Shown here: positions 1-6,512 of the stretch, piece after piece
Layout: each line of letters opens with the position of its first letter
How positions within the stretch are numbered: position 1 is the first letter of the stretch
Assembly (NCBI GenBank): GCA_002491245.1
Contig: DKVO01000001.1
Span: forward strand, 1-14,757
Source of the DNA: Porphyromonadaceae bacterium UBA7176
GTDB lineage: Bacteria; Bacteroidota; Bacteroidia; Bacteroidales; Muribaculaceae
Reading direction: 5' to 3'
Length of the DNA stretch: 14,757 bases
Notes under the pieces: generated by a model
What the model saw: only the letters and a program-made list of their open reading frames with translations
What the model was told of the DNA's origin: nothing
Database searches by the model: none
Program-made: the position numbers and the translations under genes

Positions 1-25
1 GTTGGTTCGAGTCCATCTTGAAGCG
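1..25 (+). tRNA. 3' end of a tRNA cut by the window edge (T arm and acceptor strand)
   Basis: The first bases fit a T arm: stem GTTGG (1-5), loop TTCGAGT (6-12), stem CCATC (13-17), followed by a seven-base acceptor strand (18-24) and a discriminator at 25. One T-stem pair is a T-T mismatch and no CCA is encoded, which is usual in this phylum. A rho-independent terminator follows within six bases, as expected for a tRNA gene. The anticodon lies outside the window, so the amino acid cannot be given. The fragment is short, so another structured RNA end remains possible. Confidence 0.5.
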
Positions 26-30
26 CAGAG

Positions 31-62
31 CGCCGGGTTCCGTGAAGGATCCCGGCGTTTTT
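31..62 (+). terminator. Rho-independent terminator of the tRNA transcript
   Basis: An 11-position stem (31-41 with 47-57, one T-T mismatch, otherwise G/C-rich), with a five-base loop GTGAA, is followed directly by five T residues (58-62). It lies immediately downstream of the tRNA-like end and is oriented to stop rightward transcription. Confidence 0.85.
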
Positions 63-97
63 GCGTTTAGGCCATGTCCTTGGTCTGAACGCAAAAA
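58..97. repeat. 17-bp inverted repeat linking the two opposing terminators
   Basis: Positions 58-74 pair with 81-97 over 17 bp with only two wobble pairs, around a six-base loop (75-80). The outer five pairs are made by the T-tract of the plus-strand terminator and the A-run that is the U-tract of the minus-strand terminator. The structure therefore sits between, and shares bases with, terminators facing each other. A role as a bidirectional or back-up terminator is inferred. Confidence 0.7.
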
Positions 98-121
98 AAG
101 CGCTGCACCTACATGCAACGC
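93..121 (-). terminator. Rho-independent terminator of the PurF-like gene
   Basis: Read on the minus strand, an 8-bp stem (GCGTTGCA with TGCAGCGC, one wobble pair; plus-strand 100-107 with 114-121) and a six-base loop precede a run of seven U residues (plus-strand A-run 93-99). It lies 27 bases past the stop codon of the minus-strand gene ending at 148. Confidence 0.8.
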
Positions 122-147
122 CTTGATATTGTATATAGTTCAGTGTC

Positions 148-1593
148 TTATTGCTTTTTCTTGCAATTCTTGCAGTAAGCCTGGCAAGGATGGTAGCTGC
201 TGCCGTCGAAACAGTGGGTGCATATGCGCTCCTTCGGCAGGCCTATCGAGGCTATCAGGTCTTCCATTTTGTTGAATTGCAGTGACGATAGCCCGAGCCG
301 GCGTGCTATTTCGTTCACCATCCTCTCATATTCGGGAGTTCCGGCGGTCGAGTAGCGGTCAAGTTTGGCTGTATGGTCGCCCTCGAAATCCTGGATGATG
401 CGACGCGTGATAAGCTCGAGGTCGCTTTTCGACGAGGTAAAGCCGATAAACGGGCATCCGTAGACGAGCGGAGGGCATGATATTCGGGCATGGACTTCAG
501 TTGCGCCGGCATCGAAAAATGTCTTCACGTTGTCGCGCAGCTGAGTGCCGCGTACTATCGAGTCGTCGCAGAACACCACCCTCTGGTCTTTGAGCAGGGC
601 AGCGTTGGGGATTAGTTTCATGCGTGCCACAAGGTCGCGCCGCGACTGGTTGCCCGGTGTGAAACTGCGGGGCCATGTCGGTGTGTATTTGAGCACCGCC
701 CGGCGGTAAGGGATATTGTGCCCTTCGGCATATCCTAAGGCGCAGCCGACACCCGAATCTGGTATGCCGCATACGCTGTCTGCCTCGGTCTTGTCGTCCT
801 TGCCCATAGCTTTGCCGACAGCCTCGCGCATCGCTTCGACATTGATGCCATCGTAGCAGCTTGTCGGGAAGCCGTAGTACACCCACAGGAAAGAACAGAT
901 CTGTTCCTGCCCGGAAGCCTCCTGAAGCACTTCGAGACCATCGGCGCGGAGGCGTACAATTTCGCCCGGCCCGAGGTCGCGCAGCATGTGGTAGCCTAAA
1001 TTCTCAAAAGCTCCGCTCTCGCCCGTTGCGGCATATCCGTCATCGTTGCAGCCGATGGCTATCGGCGTGCGGCCGAGGTAGTCGCGTGCGGCTATTATGC
1101 CGTCTTCGGTGAGTATCAGCATCGAGCAGGAACCACGCACTTTGCTGTATACAAGGTTTATACCTTCGGTGAAGCTCGAGCCCATGTTTATCATCAGGGC
1201 CACTACCTCAGTCTGGTTGATGGTATTGGCCGAGTGCTCGCTCAGGTGCATCCGCTGAGCCAAAAGCTCCTCGGCGAGTTCGCGCAGATTTTCGATTTTG
1301 GCAACCGTCACCACTGCGTAGCGCCCTAAATGCGAGTTGATAAGTATTGGCTGCGGATCGGTGTCGCTTATCACGCCGAGACCGGCATTGCCTTTGAACG
1401 TGTCGAGCTCGTCTTCAAATTTTGTGCGGAAATAGCTTCTTTCGATGCTGTGTATGCTTCGGTTGAAGCCCCACTCGCGGTCGAAAGTCACCATGCCGGC
1501 ACGCTTGGTGCCGAGGTGTGAATTGTAGTCTGTACCGTAGAAAACCTCATTGACACAAGGTTTGCGCGAAACCGCGCCGAAAAAACCACCCAT
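148..1593 (-). CDS. PurF-family amidophosphoribosyltransferase paralog lacking the glutaminase nucleophile
   Basis: The 481-residue protein aligns along its length with PurF, the PRPP amidotransferase that opens purine synthesis. The phosphoribosyltransferase half is intact: residues 339-351 form the PRPP loop (VVFCDDSIVRGTQ), preceded by CGIPDSG at 275-281. The N-terminal half has the Ntn-glutaminase shape, but Met-Gly-Gly replaces the Met-Cys-Gly of active enzymes. The HVRY-like and HNGN segments that bind glutamine in E. coli are also absent (GVISDT at 73-78 and TVAKIEN at 96-102 instead). Cys233, Cys380, Cys458 and Cys461 fall where I recall the four iron-sulfur ligands of the Bacillus subtilis enzyme. 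The tail adds Cys470, Cys474 and Cys477. I chose the start at 1593 because an in-frame ATG at 1650 would lie upstream of the likely promoter and would add 19 residues not found in the family. From memory, such Gly-Gly paralogs occur widely in Bacteroidota and are annotated as amidophosphoribosyltransferase. Ammonia-dependent activity or a different role is inference. Confidence 0.9.
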   Translation of the reverse strand: MGGFFGAVSRKPCVNEVFYGTDYNSHLGTKRAGMVTFDREWGFNRSIHSIERSYFRTKFEDELDTFKGNAGLGVISDTDPQPILINSHLGRYAVVTVAKIENLRELAEELLAQRMHLSEHSANTINQTEVVALMINMGSSFTEGINLVYSKVRGSCSMLILTEDGIIAARDYLGRTPIAIGCNDDGYAATGESGAFENLGYHMLRDLGPGEIVRLRADGLEVLQEASGQEQICSFLWVYYGFPTSCYDGINVEAMREAVGKAMGKDDKTEADSVCGIPDSGVGCALGYAEGHNIPYRRAVLKYTPTWPRSFTPGNQSRRDLVARMKLIPNAALLKDQRVVFCDDSIVRGTQLRDNVKTFFDAGATEVHARISCPPLVYGCPFIGFTSSKSDLELITRRIIQDFEGDHTAKLDRYSTAGTPEYERMVNEIARRLGLSSLQFNKMEDLIASIGLPKERICTHCFDGSSYHPCQAYCKNCKKKQ

Positions 1594-1620
1594 AGGGATT
1601 GTGCGTATTGAATTAGGCTG

Positions 1621-1628
1621 CAAAATTA
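1621..1628 (-). promoter_or_regulatory. Putative -7 box for the PurF-like gene
   Basis: The minus strand reads TAATTTTG, a perfect match to the Bacteroidota -7 element TAnnTTTG, 27 bases before the chosen ATG. No TTTG stands at the usual 19-21 base distance upstream, so this promoter is weaker evidence than the dcp and ppiD promoters. It suggests the gene can be transcribed independently of tcdA just upstream. Confidence 0.5.
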
Positions 1629-1689
1629 GCAAAAAATCGCCAAATAGCATCTATGCGCATGCAAAAAAAAGTTTGGACGCTCGCTTCCC

Positions 1690-2421
1690 TTATTTATTAT
1701 TGTATAGCTCTGTGATTATCATCGATGCAAGGGTGAGACCGAATATTGCCGTGGTGTGGGCAAAGGTGCCGTTGACACCGGATGGGCCGTCGAGGCGGTG
1801 TGGAAGTGTCTCGGGGCTGTAGACACAACGGAATTTGCGTTTGGGAAATGTCGCCGACCGGCGGAAACGTGTGCGCAGAGCCCGTGCGAGAGGACACCCC
1901 TCCACATCCCAGAATTCGGCGGTCCGGATTTTCGACGGGTCTAATTTACGGGCAGCTCCCATCGACGAGAAAAAGGCCTTGCGCGGCGCTGTCGACGGGT
2001 CGGTGCACCGTAGGATAAGGTCGGCTTTATCGGCGAGAGAGTCGATGGCGTCGACAACGAAATCCTCATTTTCAAGCCCGTAGCTATACGCATTCTCGGG
2101 GGTGTAGCGGTCGTGGATGGCGATTGCTTCACAGCTCGGATTGATATCGGCGATACGGGCTGCGACAACATCTACTTTTGCCTGTCCGACAGTGGAGTGG
2201 AGTGCCGGGAGTTGGCGGTTGATATTCGATGCTGCCACGGCGTCGGGGTCGACGATCCTGATATGCCCGATACCAGTACGGGCTAATGCTTCGACGCACC
2301 ACGACCCCACGCCGCCGACGCCGAAGACTGTCACGCGGCAATCTGTCAGCCTGTCCATCATCTCCTCTCCGGCCACAAGGGCTGTGCGGCCAAGGGCTTC
2401 GCTGATATTATCTGTTTTCAT
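1690..2421 (-). CDS. tcdA: tRNA threonylcarbamoyladenosine dehydratase (ThiF/MoeB/E1-like)
   Basis: TcdA uses ATP to activate the threonylcarbamoyl group of t6A at position 37 of ANN-decoding tRNAs and cyclise it to ct6A in the cytoplasm. The 243-residue product has the E1-like Rossmann nucleotide loop GVGGVGS (residues 34-40), the NINRQ segment (66-70) and DAIDS (124-128), together with the late CVYSPE segment (199-204) seen in TcdA rather than in ThiF or MoeB. It lacks the zinc-binding cysteine pairs of MoeB/ThiF. Length and N-terminus match E. coli TcdA from the LGRTALVAGEE region onward. The start at 2421 is preferred over an in-frame ATG at 2466, which would lie upstream of the promoter. 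It lies upstream of the PurF-like gene on the same strand with a gap of 96 bases. Confidence 0.92.
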   Translation of the reverse strand: MKTDNISEALGRTALVAGEEMMDRLTDCRVTVFGVGGVGSWCVEALARTGIGHIRIVDPDAVAASNINRQLPALHSTVGQAKVDVVAARIADINPSCEAIAIHDRYTPENAYSYGLENEDFVVDAIDSLADKADLILRCTDPSTAPRKAFFSSMGAARKLDPSKIRTAEFWDVEGCPLARALRTRFRRSATFPKRKFRCVYSPETLPHRLDGPSGVNGTFAHTTAIFGLTLASMIITELYNNK

Positions 2422-2426
2422 GGTGG

Positions 2427-2456
2427 CAAAGTTATGAAATTTCCGCAATAACGAAA
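2427..2456 (-). promoter_or_regulatory. Putative tcdA promoter giving a near-leaderless transcript
   Basis: The minus strand carries TAACTTTG (plus 2427-2434), a perfect TAnnTTTG -7 box, with a degenerate -33 element TTTC (plus 2453-2456) 18 bases upstream. Only five bases separate the box from the tcdA ATG. If transcription begins at the usual distance, the mRNA starts at or next to the start codon. Confidence 0.6.
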
Positions 2457-2458
2457 AA

Positions 2459-2490
2459 TTTGGCATTTTAAGATTTTGTATGTAATTTTG
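2459..2490 (+). promoter_or_regulatory. Consensus Bacteroidota promoter for dcp
   Basis: TTTG at 2459-2462 and TAATTTTG at 2483-2490 are separated by exactly 20 bases, matching the -33/-7 consensus of the housekeeping sigma factor in this phylum. The predicted start of transcription is near 2495-2498, which supports translation starting at 2525 rather than at the ATG at 2501. Confidence 0.8.
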
Positions 2491-2524
2491 TGCTTGCTAA
2501 ATGCGCTATAACCAATCACGTGAT

Positions 2525-4660
2525 ATGAAATATTTACTTTATGCAGCTTGTGCGGTGGCTCTGGCCGGAGCCTGCACGGGCAACACTCACAAAAATCCCT
2601 TCCTGTCGTCGTATTCGACGCCTTATGAGATACCGCCGTTCGACAGTATCGATTACACCGATTATCTTCCTGCCCTTGAAGCCGGCATAGCCCAGAAGAA
2701 GGCGCAGATCGATTCTATCGTCAACAATCCCGAGGCTGCTACTTTTGAGAATACTATAATGCCCCTCGAGAACTCCGGCGAGATTCTCGACCGTGTGGCT
2801 TTGGTTTTCTTTGCTCTCGATGAGTCTAATTCTTCGCCCGAGATGGTGGAGATTGCAGAGACTTTCTACCCAACATACTCGCAGTTCGGCGACGAGATGA
2901 CCATGAACGACGCTCTCTTCGAGCGCATCAAGACCGTGTATGACAACCGCGACGGGCTCGATCCCGACCAGAAACGCGCTGTAGAAGATTACTACAAGAG
3001 TTTCGTCCGCAATGGTGCCCTGCTCGATGCTGAAAAGAAAGAAGAGCTGAAGGCTGTCAATACCGAGCTTGCCAACCTCTACCTCGCATTCAACAAAAAC
3101 CTCCTCAACGCCACCAATGCCTTCGAGATTGTTGTCGATGACGCCTCGCGTCTCGCCGGTCTCCCCGAGTCGAGCGTAGCGCAGGCTGCCGACGAAGCCA
3201 AGAGCCGCGGCATGGAAGGCAAATGGGTGTTCACCCTCCACGCTCCGAGCCGTCTGCCCTTGCTCCAGTTTGCCGACGATCGCGACCTGCGCCAGCAGAT
3301 GTACCAAGGCTACACTACACTTGCATTCGACGGCGAGTTCAACAACCAGCCCATCATCAACAAAATCCTTCAGGCTCGTACCCGCAAGGCTGCCATACTC
3401 GGATTTAAGGATTACGGTTCGTACATGACCGACAACGTAATGGCCAAGACTGTCGACAACGCTGAAGACCTCCTGATGAAAATATGGCGTCCGGCAGTAG
3501 CCCGTGTGCACGAAGAAGTGGCCGAGATGCAGTCGTATGCCGACAACCACGGCGACTCTATCAAGATTGCACCCTGGGATTATTACTACTACGCCGAGAA
3601 AGTTCGTAAAGAGAAATACGATCTCGACGAGAACGAAGTGCGCCAGTATTTCGCCCTCGACTCGGTGCGCAACGGTATCTTCCACATGGCTGAGCGTCTC
3701 TATGGTGTCAAGTTCACCGAGATGCCCGATGCTCCCAAGTATTACCCCGAAGTCACAGTCTACGACGTGACCGACGCGGCCACCGGCGAGCATGTGGCTG
3801 TGTTCATGACCGACTACTATCCCCGAGCCTCGAAGCGTCAGGGTGCTTGGATGAGCGAGTTCAAAGGCTCATGGCAAAACCCCGACGGCACATCGTCGCG
3901 TCCGGTCATCTACAATGTCGGCAACTTCTCGCGTCCTTCTGGCGACACCCCGGCCCTGCTGACCATCGACGAGGTCGAGACTATGTTCCATGAGTTCGGC
4001 CACGGTCTCCACGGCATGCTCAGCAAAGCGCGTCTCAAGAGCCAGGCCGGCACCAATGTCGACCGCGATTTCGTAGAGCTGCCCTCGCAGATTCACGAAC
4101 ACTGGGCCTTCGAACCCGAGATGCTGCGCACCTATGCCCACCACTGGAAAACCGGCGACACTATCCCCGACGAACTTATCAAGAAAATCGAGGCTGCTGC
4201 AACCCATAACCAGGGCTTCACCACTGCCGAGCTCGTCGGCGCAGCTTTGCTCGACCTGCAATATGGCAAGCTCAATACCGATAAAGATATCGATATCGCC
4301 GCTTTCGAGGCTCAGGTGAGCGAAGGCCTCGGTCTGCCGTCGGAGCTGACTTACCGTTACCGTTCACCCTATTTCAAACATATCTTCGGTAGCGACGGAT
4401 ATGCTTCTGGCTACTACACTTATCTGTGGGCTGAGGTACTCGATGCCGATGGCTTTGAGCTATTCAAAGAAAAAGGCATCTTCGATCCCGAGACTGCCCG
4501 TAAGTTCAAAGAGAACGTACTCGAAAAAGGCGGCTCGGTAGATCCGATGGAACTGTACGTCAATTTCCGCGGTCATGAGCCTTCGGTCGACGCCTTGCTC
4601 CGCAACCGTGGCCTCGTTCCTCAGGCAGAGGTAAACCTCAATTCAAAAGCCGGTAAATAA
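2525..4660 (+). CDS. dcp: M3 family peptidyl-dipeptidase (Dcp), lipoprotein
   Basis: This is a 711-residue zinc metallopeptidase of the M3 (thimet oligopeptidase/Dcp) family, which removes C-terminal dipeptides from short peptides. The zinc site is HEFGH at residues 489-493, with Glu490 catalytic and Glu518, in FVELPSQ, as third ligand. Downstream, the SGYYTYLWAEVLDADGF segment is typical of Dcp. The N-terminus is a short hydrophobic signal (MKYLLYAACAVALAGAC) ending in a lipobox-like AGAC, so Cys17 is the probable lipidated residue. No acidic stretch follows the cysteine, so I infer that the protein faces the periplasm rather than being surface exposed. Length is a little above the roughly 680 residues of E. 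coli Dcp, which is cytoplasmic. The start at 2525 fits both the signal peptide and the promoter. Likely role: recycling of peptides in the envelope. Confidence 0.93.
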   Translation: MKYLLYAACAVALAGACTGNTHKNPFLSSYSTPYEIPPFDSIDYTDYLPALEAGIAQKKAQIDSIVNNPEAATFENTIMPLENSGEILDRVALVFFALDESNSSPEMVEIAETFYPTYSQFGDEMTMNDALFERIKTVYDNRDGLDPDQKRAVEDYYKSFVRNGALLDAEKKEELKAVNTELANLYLAFNKNLLNATNAFEIVVDDASRLAGLPESSVAQAADEAKSRGMEGKWVFTLHAPSRLPLLQFADDRDLRQQMYQGYTTLAFDGEFNNQPIINKILQARTRKAAILGFKDYGSYMTDNVMAKTVDNAEDLLMKIWRPAVARVHEEVAEMQSYADNHGDSIKIAPWDYYYYAEKVRKEKYDLDENEVRQYFALDSVRNGIFHMAERLYGVKFTEMPDAPKYYPEVTVYDVTDAATGEHVAVFMTDYYPRASKRQGAWMSEFKGSWQNPDGTSSRPVIYNVGNFSRPSGDTPALLTIDEVETMFHEFGHGLHGMLSKARLKSQAGTNVDRDFVELPSQIHEHWAFEPEMLRTYAHHWKTGDTIPDELIKKIEAAATHNQGFTTAELVGAALLDLQYGKLNTDKDIDIAAFEAQVSEGLGLPSELTYRYRSPYFKHIFGSDGYASGYYTYLWAEVLDADGFELFKEKGIFDPETARKFKENVLEKGGSVDPMELYVNFRGHEPSVDALLRNRGLVPQAEVNLNSKAGK

Positions 4661-4675
4661 CAGAAAAATAGTAGA

Positions 4676-4704
4676 GTCCGGGAGTTTAATGCAAACTCCC
4701 GGAC
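4676..4704 (+). terminator. Perfect 12-bp hairpin between dcp and aspS, lacking a U-tract
   Basis: Positions 4676-4687 and 4693-4704 are exact inverted repeats (GTCCGGGAGTTT) around a five-base loop AATGC. The stem lies 15 bases after the dcp stop and 24 bases before the aspS ATG. What follows (TTGCCAAAATATC) is not a U-run, so a classical intrinsic terminator is doubtful. A transcript-end stabiliser, a processing site or a leader structure acting on aspS are alternatives. Confidence 0.45.
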
Positions 4705-4728
4705 TTGCCAAAATATCAACCATACAAC

Positions 4729-6492
4729 ATGTTCAGAACAAATACCTGCGGAGAATTGCGTCTCAGCGATCAGGGCAAGGAAGTCACTCTTGCCGGCTGG
4801 GTGCAGCGTGCCCGCAAAATGGGAGGTATGACCTTTGTTGACCTCCGCGACCGATACGGTATCACACAGATAGTCTTCGAGACAGAGGATAATCCCATGC
4901 TTGCCGAGGCTGCCAACCATCTTGGACGCGAGTTCGTCGTGCAAGTCAAAGGTGTGGTTGCCGAGCGTACGTCAAAAAATCCTCAGCTGCCGACCGGCGA
5001 TATCGAAATCATCGCCAAAGAACTCACTGTGCTTAATCCCAGCGAGGTGCCTCCATTTACGATCGAAGACGAAAGCAATGGTGGCGACGACCTCCGTATG
5101 CGCTACCGTTATCTTGATATCCGACGCACACCCGTGCGCCGCAACCTCGAGCTTCGTCATCAGATGACGATGGAAGTGCGCCGCTACCTCGACAGCAAAG
5201 GCTTCCTCGAGATCGAAACCCCCATGCTTGTCGGCTCTACTCCCGAGGGTGCGCGCGACTTCGTGGTTCCCTCGCGCATGAATCCCGGGCAGTTCTATGC
5301 CCTTCCCCAGTCGCCCCAGACGCTCAAGCAACTCCTGATGGTGAGCGGTGTCGACCGTTACTTCCAGATTGTGAAATGCTTCCGCGACGAAGACCTTCGT
5401 GCCGACCGTCAGCCCGAGTTCACGCAGATTGACTGCGAGATGAGTTTCGTGGAGCAGAACGATATCATTGAACTGTTCGAAGGCATGGCTAAGCACCTCT
5501 TCAAGGTTATCCGCGGAGTAGAGCTTACCGAGCCTTTCCAGCGTATGCCGTGGGCCGATGCCATGAAGTACTATGGCAGCGATAAGCCCGACCTGCGTTT
5601 CGGTATGCGTTTCGTAGAACTGATGGATGTGCTCAAGGGTCATGGTTTCAGCGTGTTTGATAATGCTGCATATATCGGAGGTATCTGTGCCACCGGTGCA
5701 GCCCACTATACACGCAAGCAGCTCGATGCTCTCACCGAGTATGTGAAACGCCCTCAGATAGGTGCAAAAGGCATGGTGTATGCCCGTGTCGAGGACAACG
5801 GAAACGTCAAGTCGAGCGTCGACAAATTCTACAGTCAGGAAACATTGCAGCAGATGGCTGCTGCGATGGACGCCAAGCCCGGAGACCTTATCCTCATTCT
5901 CAGCGGCGACGATGTGATGAAGACTCGCAAGCAGCTTTGCGAACTGCGACTGGAGATGGGCCGTCAGCTCGGTCTGCGCGACAAAGACAAATTTGCCTGC
6001 CTGTGGGTGGTCGACTTCCCCATGTTCGAGTGGAGCGACGAGGAGCAGCGCCTCATGGCCATGCACCATCCCTTCACCCACCCCAAGGACGAAGATATCC
6101 CCATGCTCGATACCGACCCGGCCTCGGTGCGTGCCGATGCCTACGACATGGTGATCAACGGTGTCGAAGTCGGCGGTGGCTCTATCCGTATCCACGACAG
6201 TGCCCTTCAGGCCAAGATGTTCGAAATCCTTGGCTTTACGCCCGAAAAGGCTCAGGAGCAGTTCGGTTTCTTGATGAACGCGTTTAAATACGGTGCACCA
6301 CCTCACGGCGGTCTTGCCTATGGTCTCGACCGTTGGGTGAGTCTGTTCGCCGGTCTCGACAGTATCCGCGACTGTATTGCGTTCCCCAAGAATAACTCAG
6401 GTCGCGACGTGATGCTTGATGCTCCTGCCTGCCTCGATCAGAAGCAGCTCGACGAGCTTAATCTCGCCCTCACCGAACCCAAGAAAAAGTGA
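4729..6492 (+). CDS. aspS: Aspartyl-tRNA synthetase
   Basis: This 587-residue class II synthetase charges tRNA-Asp with aspartate in the cytoplasm. The N-terminal OB-fold anticodon-binding domain covers about residues 1-105 (VTLAGWVQRARKMGG, FVDLRDR). Class II motif 1 is in FLEIETPMLVGSTPEGARD. Gln194 begins QSPQ of the aspartate-site flipping loop. Motif 2 is FRDEDLRADRQPEFTQ from Phe218, with Arg219 the expected ATP-contacting arginine, and motif 3 ends GLDR with Arg535. The GAD insertion between motifs 2 and 3, typical of bacterial AspRS, is present. Length matches the bacterial form. The start at 4729 (MFRTNTCGELRLS) matches the E. coli N-terminus; the TTG at 4705 is too far upstream. I found no TAnnTTTG box in 4661-4728, so transcription from the dcp promoter past the hairpin is likely. 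The nif3-like gene starts 20 bases downstream. Confidence 0.97.
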   Translation: MFRTNTCGELRLSDQGKEVTLAGWVQRARKMGGMTFVDLRDRYGITQIVFETEDNPMLAEAANHLGREFVVQVKGVVAERTSKNPQLPTGDIEIIAKELTVLNPSEVPPFTIEDESNGGDDLRMRYRYLDIRRTPVRRNLELRHQMTMEVRRYLDSKGFLEIETPMLVGSTPEGARDFVVPSRMNPGQFYALPQSPQTLKQLLMVSGVDRYFQIVKCFRDEDLRADRQPEFTQIDCEMSFVEQNDIIELFEGMAKHLFKVIRGVELTEPFQRMPWADAMKYYGSDKPDLRFGMRFVELMDVLKGHGFSVFDNAAYIGGICATGAAHYTRKQLDALTEYVKRPQIGAKGMVYARVEDNGNVKSSVDKFYSQETLQQMAAAMDAKPGDLILILSGDDVMKTRKQLCELRLEMGRQLGLRDKDKFACLWVVDFPMFEWSDEEQRLMAMHHPFTHPKDEDIPMLDTDPASVRADAYDMVINGVEVGGGSIRIHDSALQAKMFEILGFTPEKAQEQFGFLMNAFKYGAPPHGGLAYGLDRWVSLFAGLDSIRDCIAFPKNNSGRDVMLDAPACLDQKQLDELNLALTEPKKK

Positions 6493-6512
6493 CAGCAGGT
6501 TAAGGTAAATAA

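Noticed and set aside
1594..1650. N-terminal extension of the PurF-like protein, possibly a propeptide before the catalytic residue
   Set aside because: Some PurF enzymes do carry a propeptide, but here the extension overlaps the TAATTTTG promoter box and leads to Gly rather than Cys, so it is most likely untranslated.
2534..3793. Long open frame antisense to dcp (over 400 codons)
   Set aside because: It mirrors the strongly biased codon use of dcp, has no family motif, and opposes a certain gene. The same applies to the long antisense frames over aspS (about 4972-6306), the zinc-ribbon gene (about 7556-8545) and ppiD (about 12555-13778).
4676..4704. T-box or other amino-acid-sensing riboswitch before aspS
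   Set aside because: The gap is only about 70 bases, with one simple hairpin and no T-box sequence or specifier stem, and T-boxes are a Gram-positive feature.
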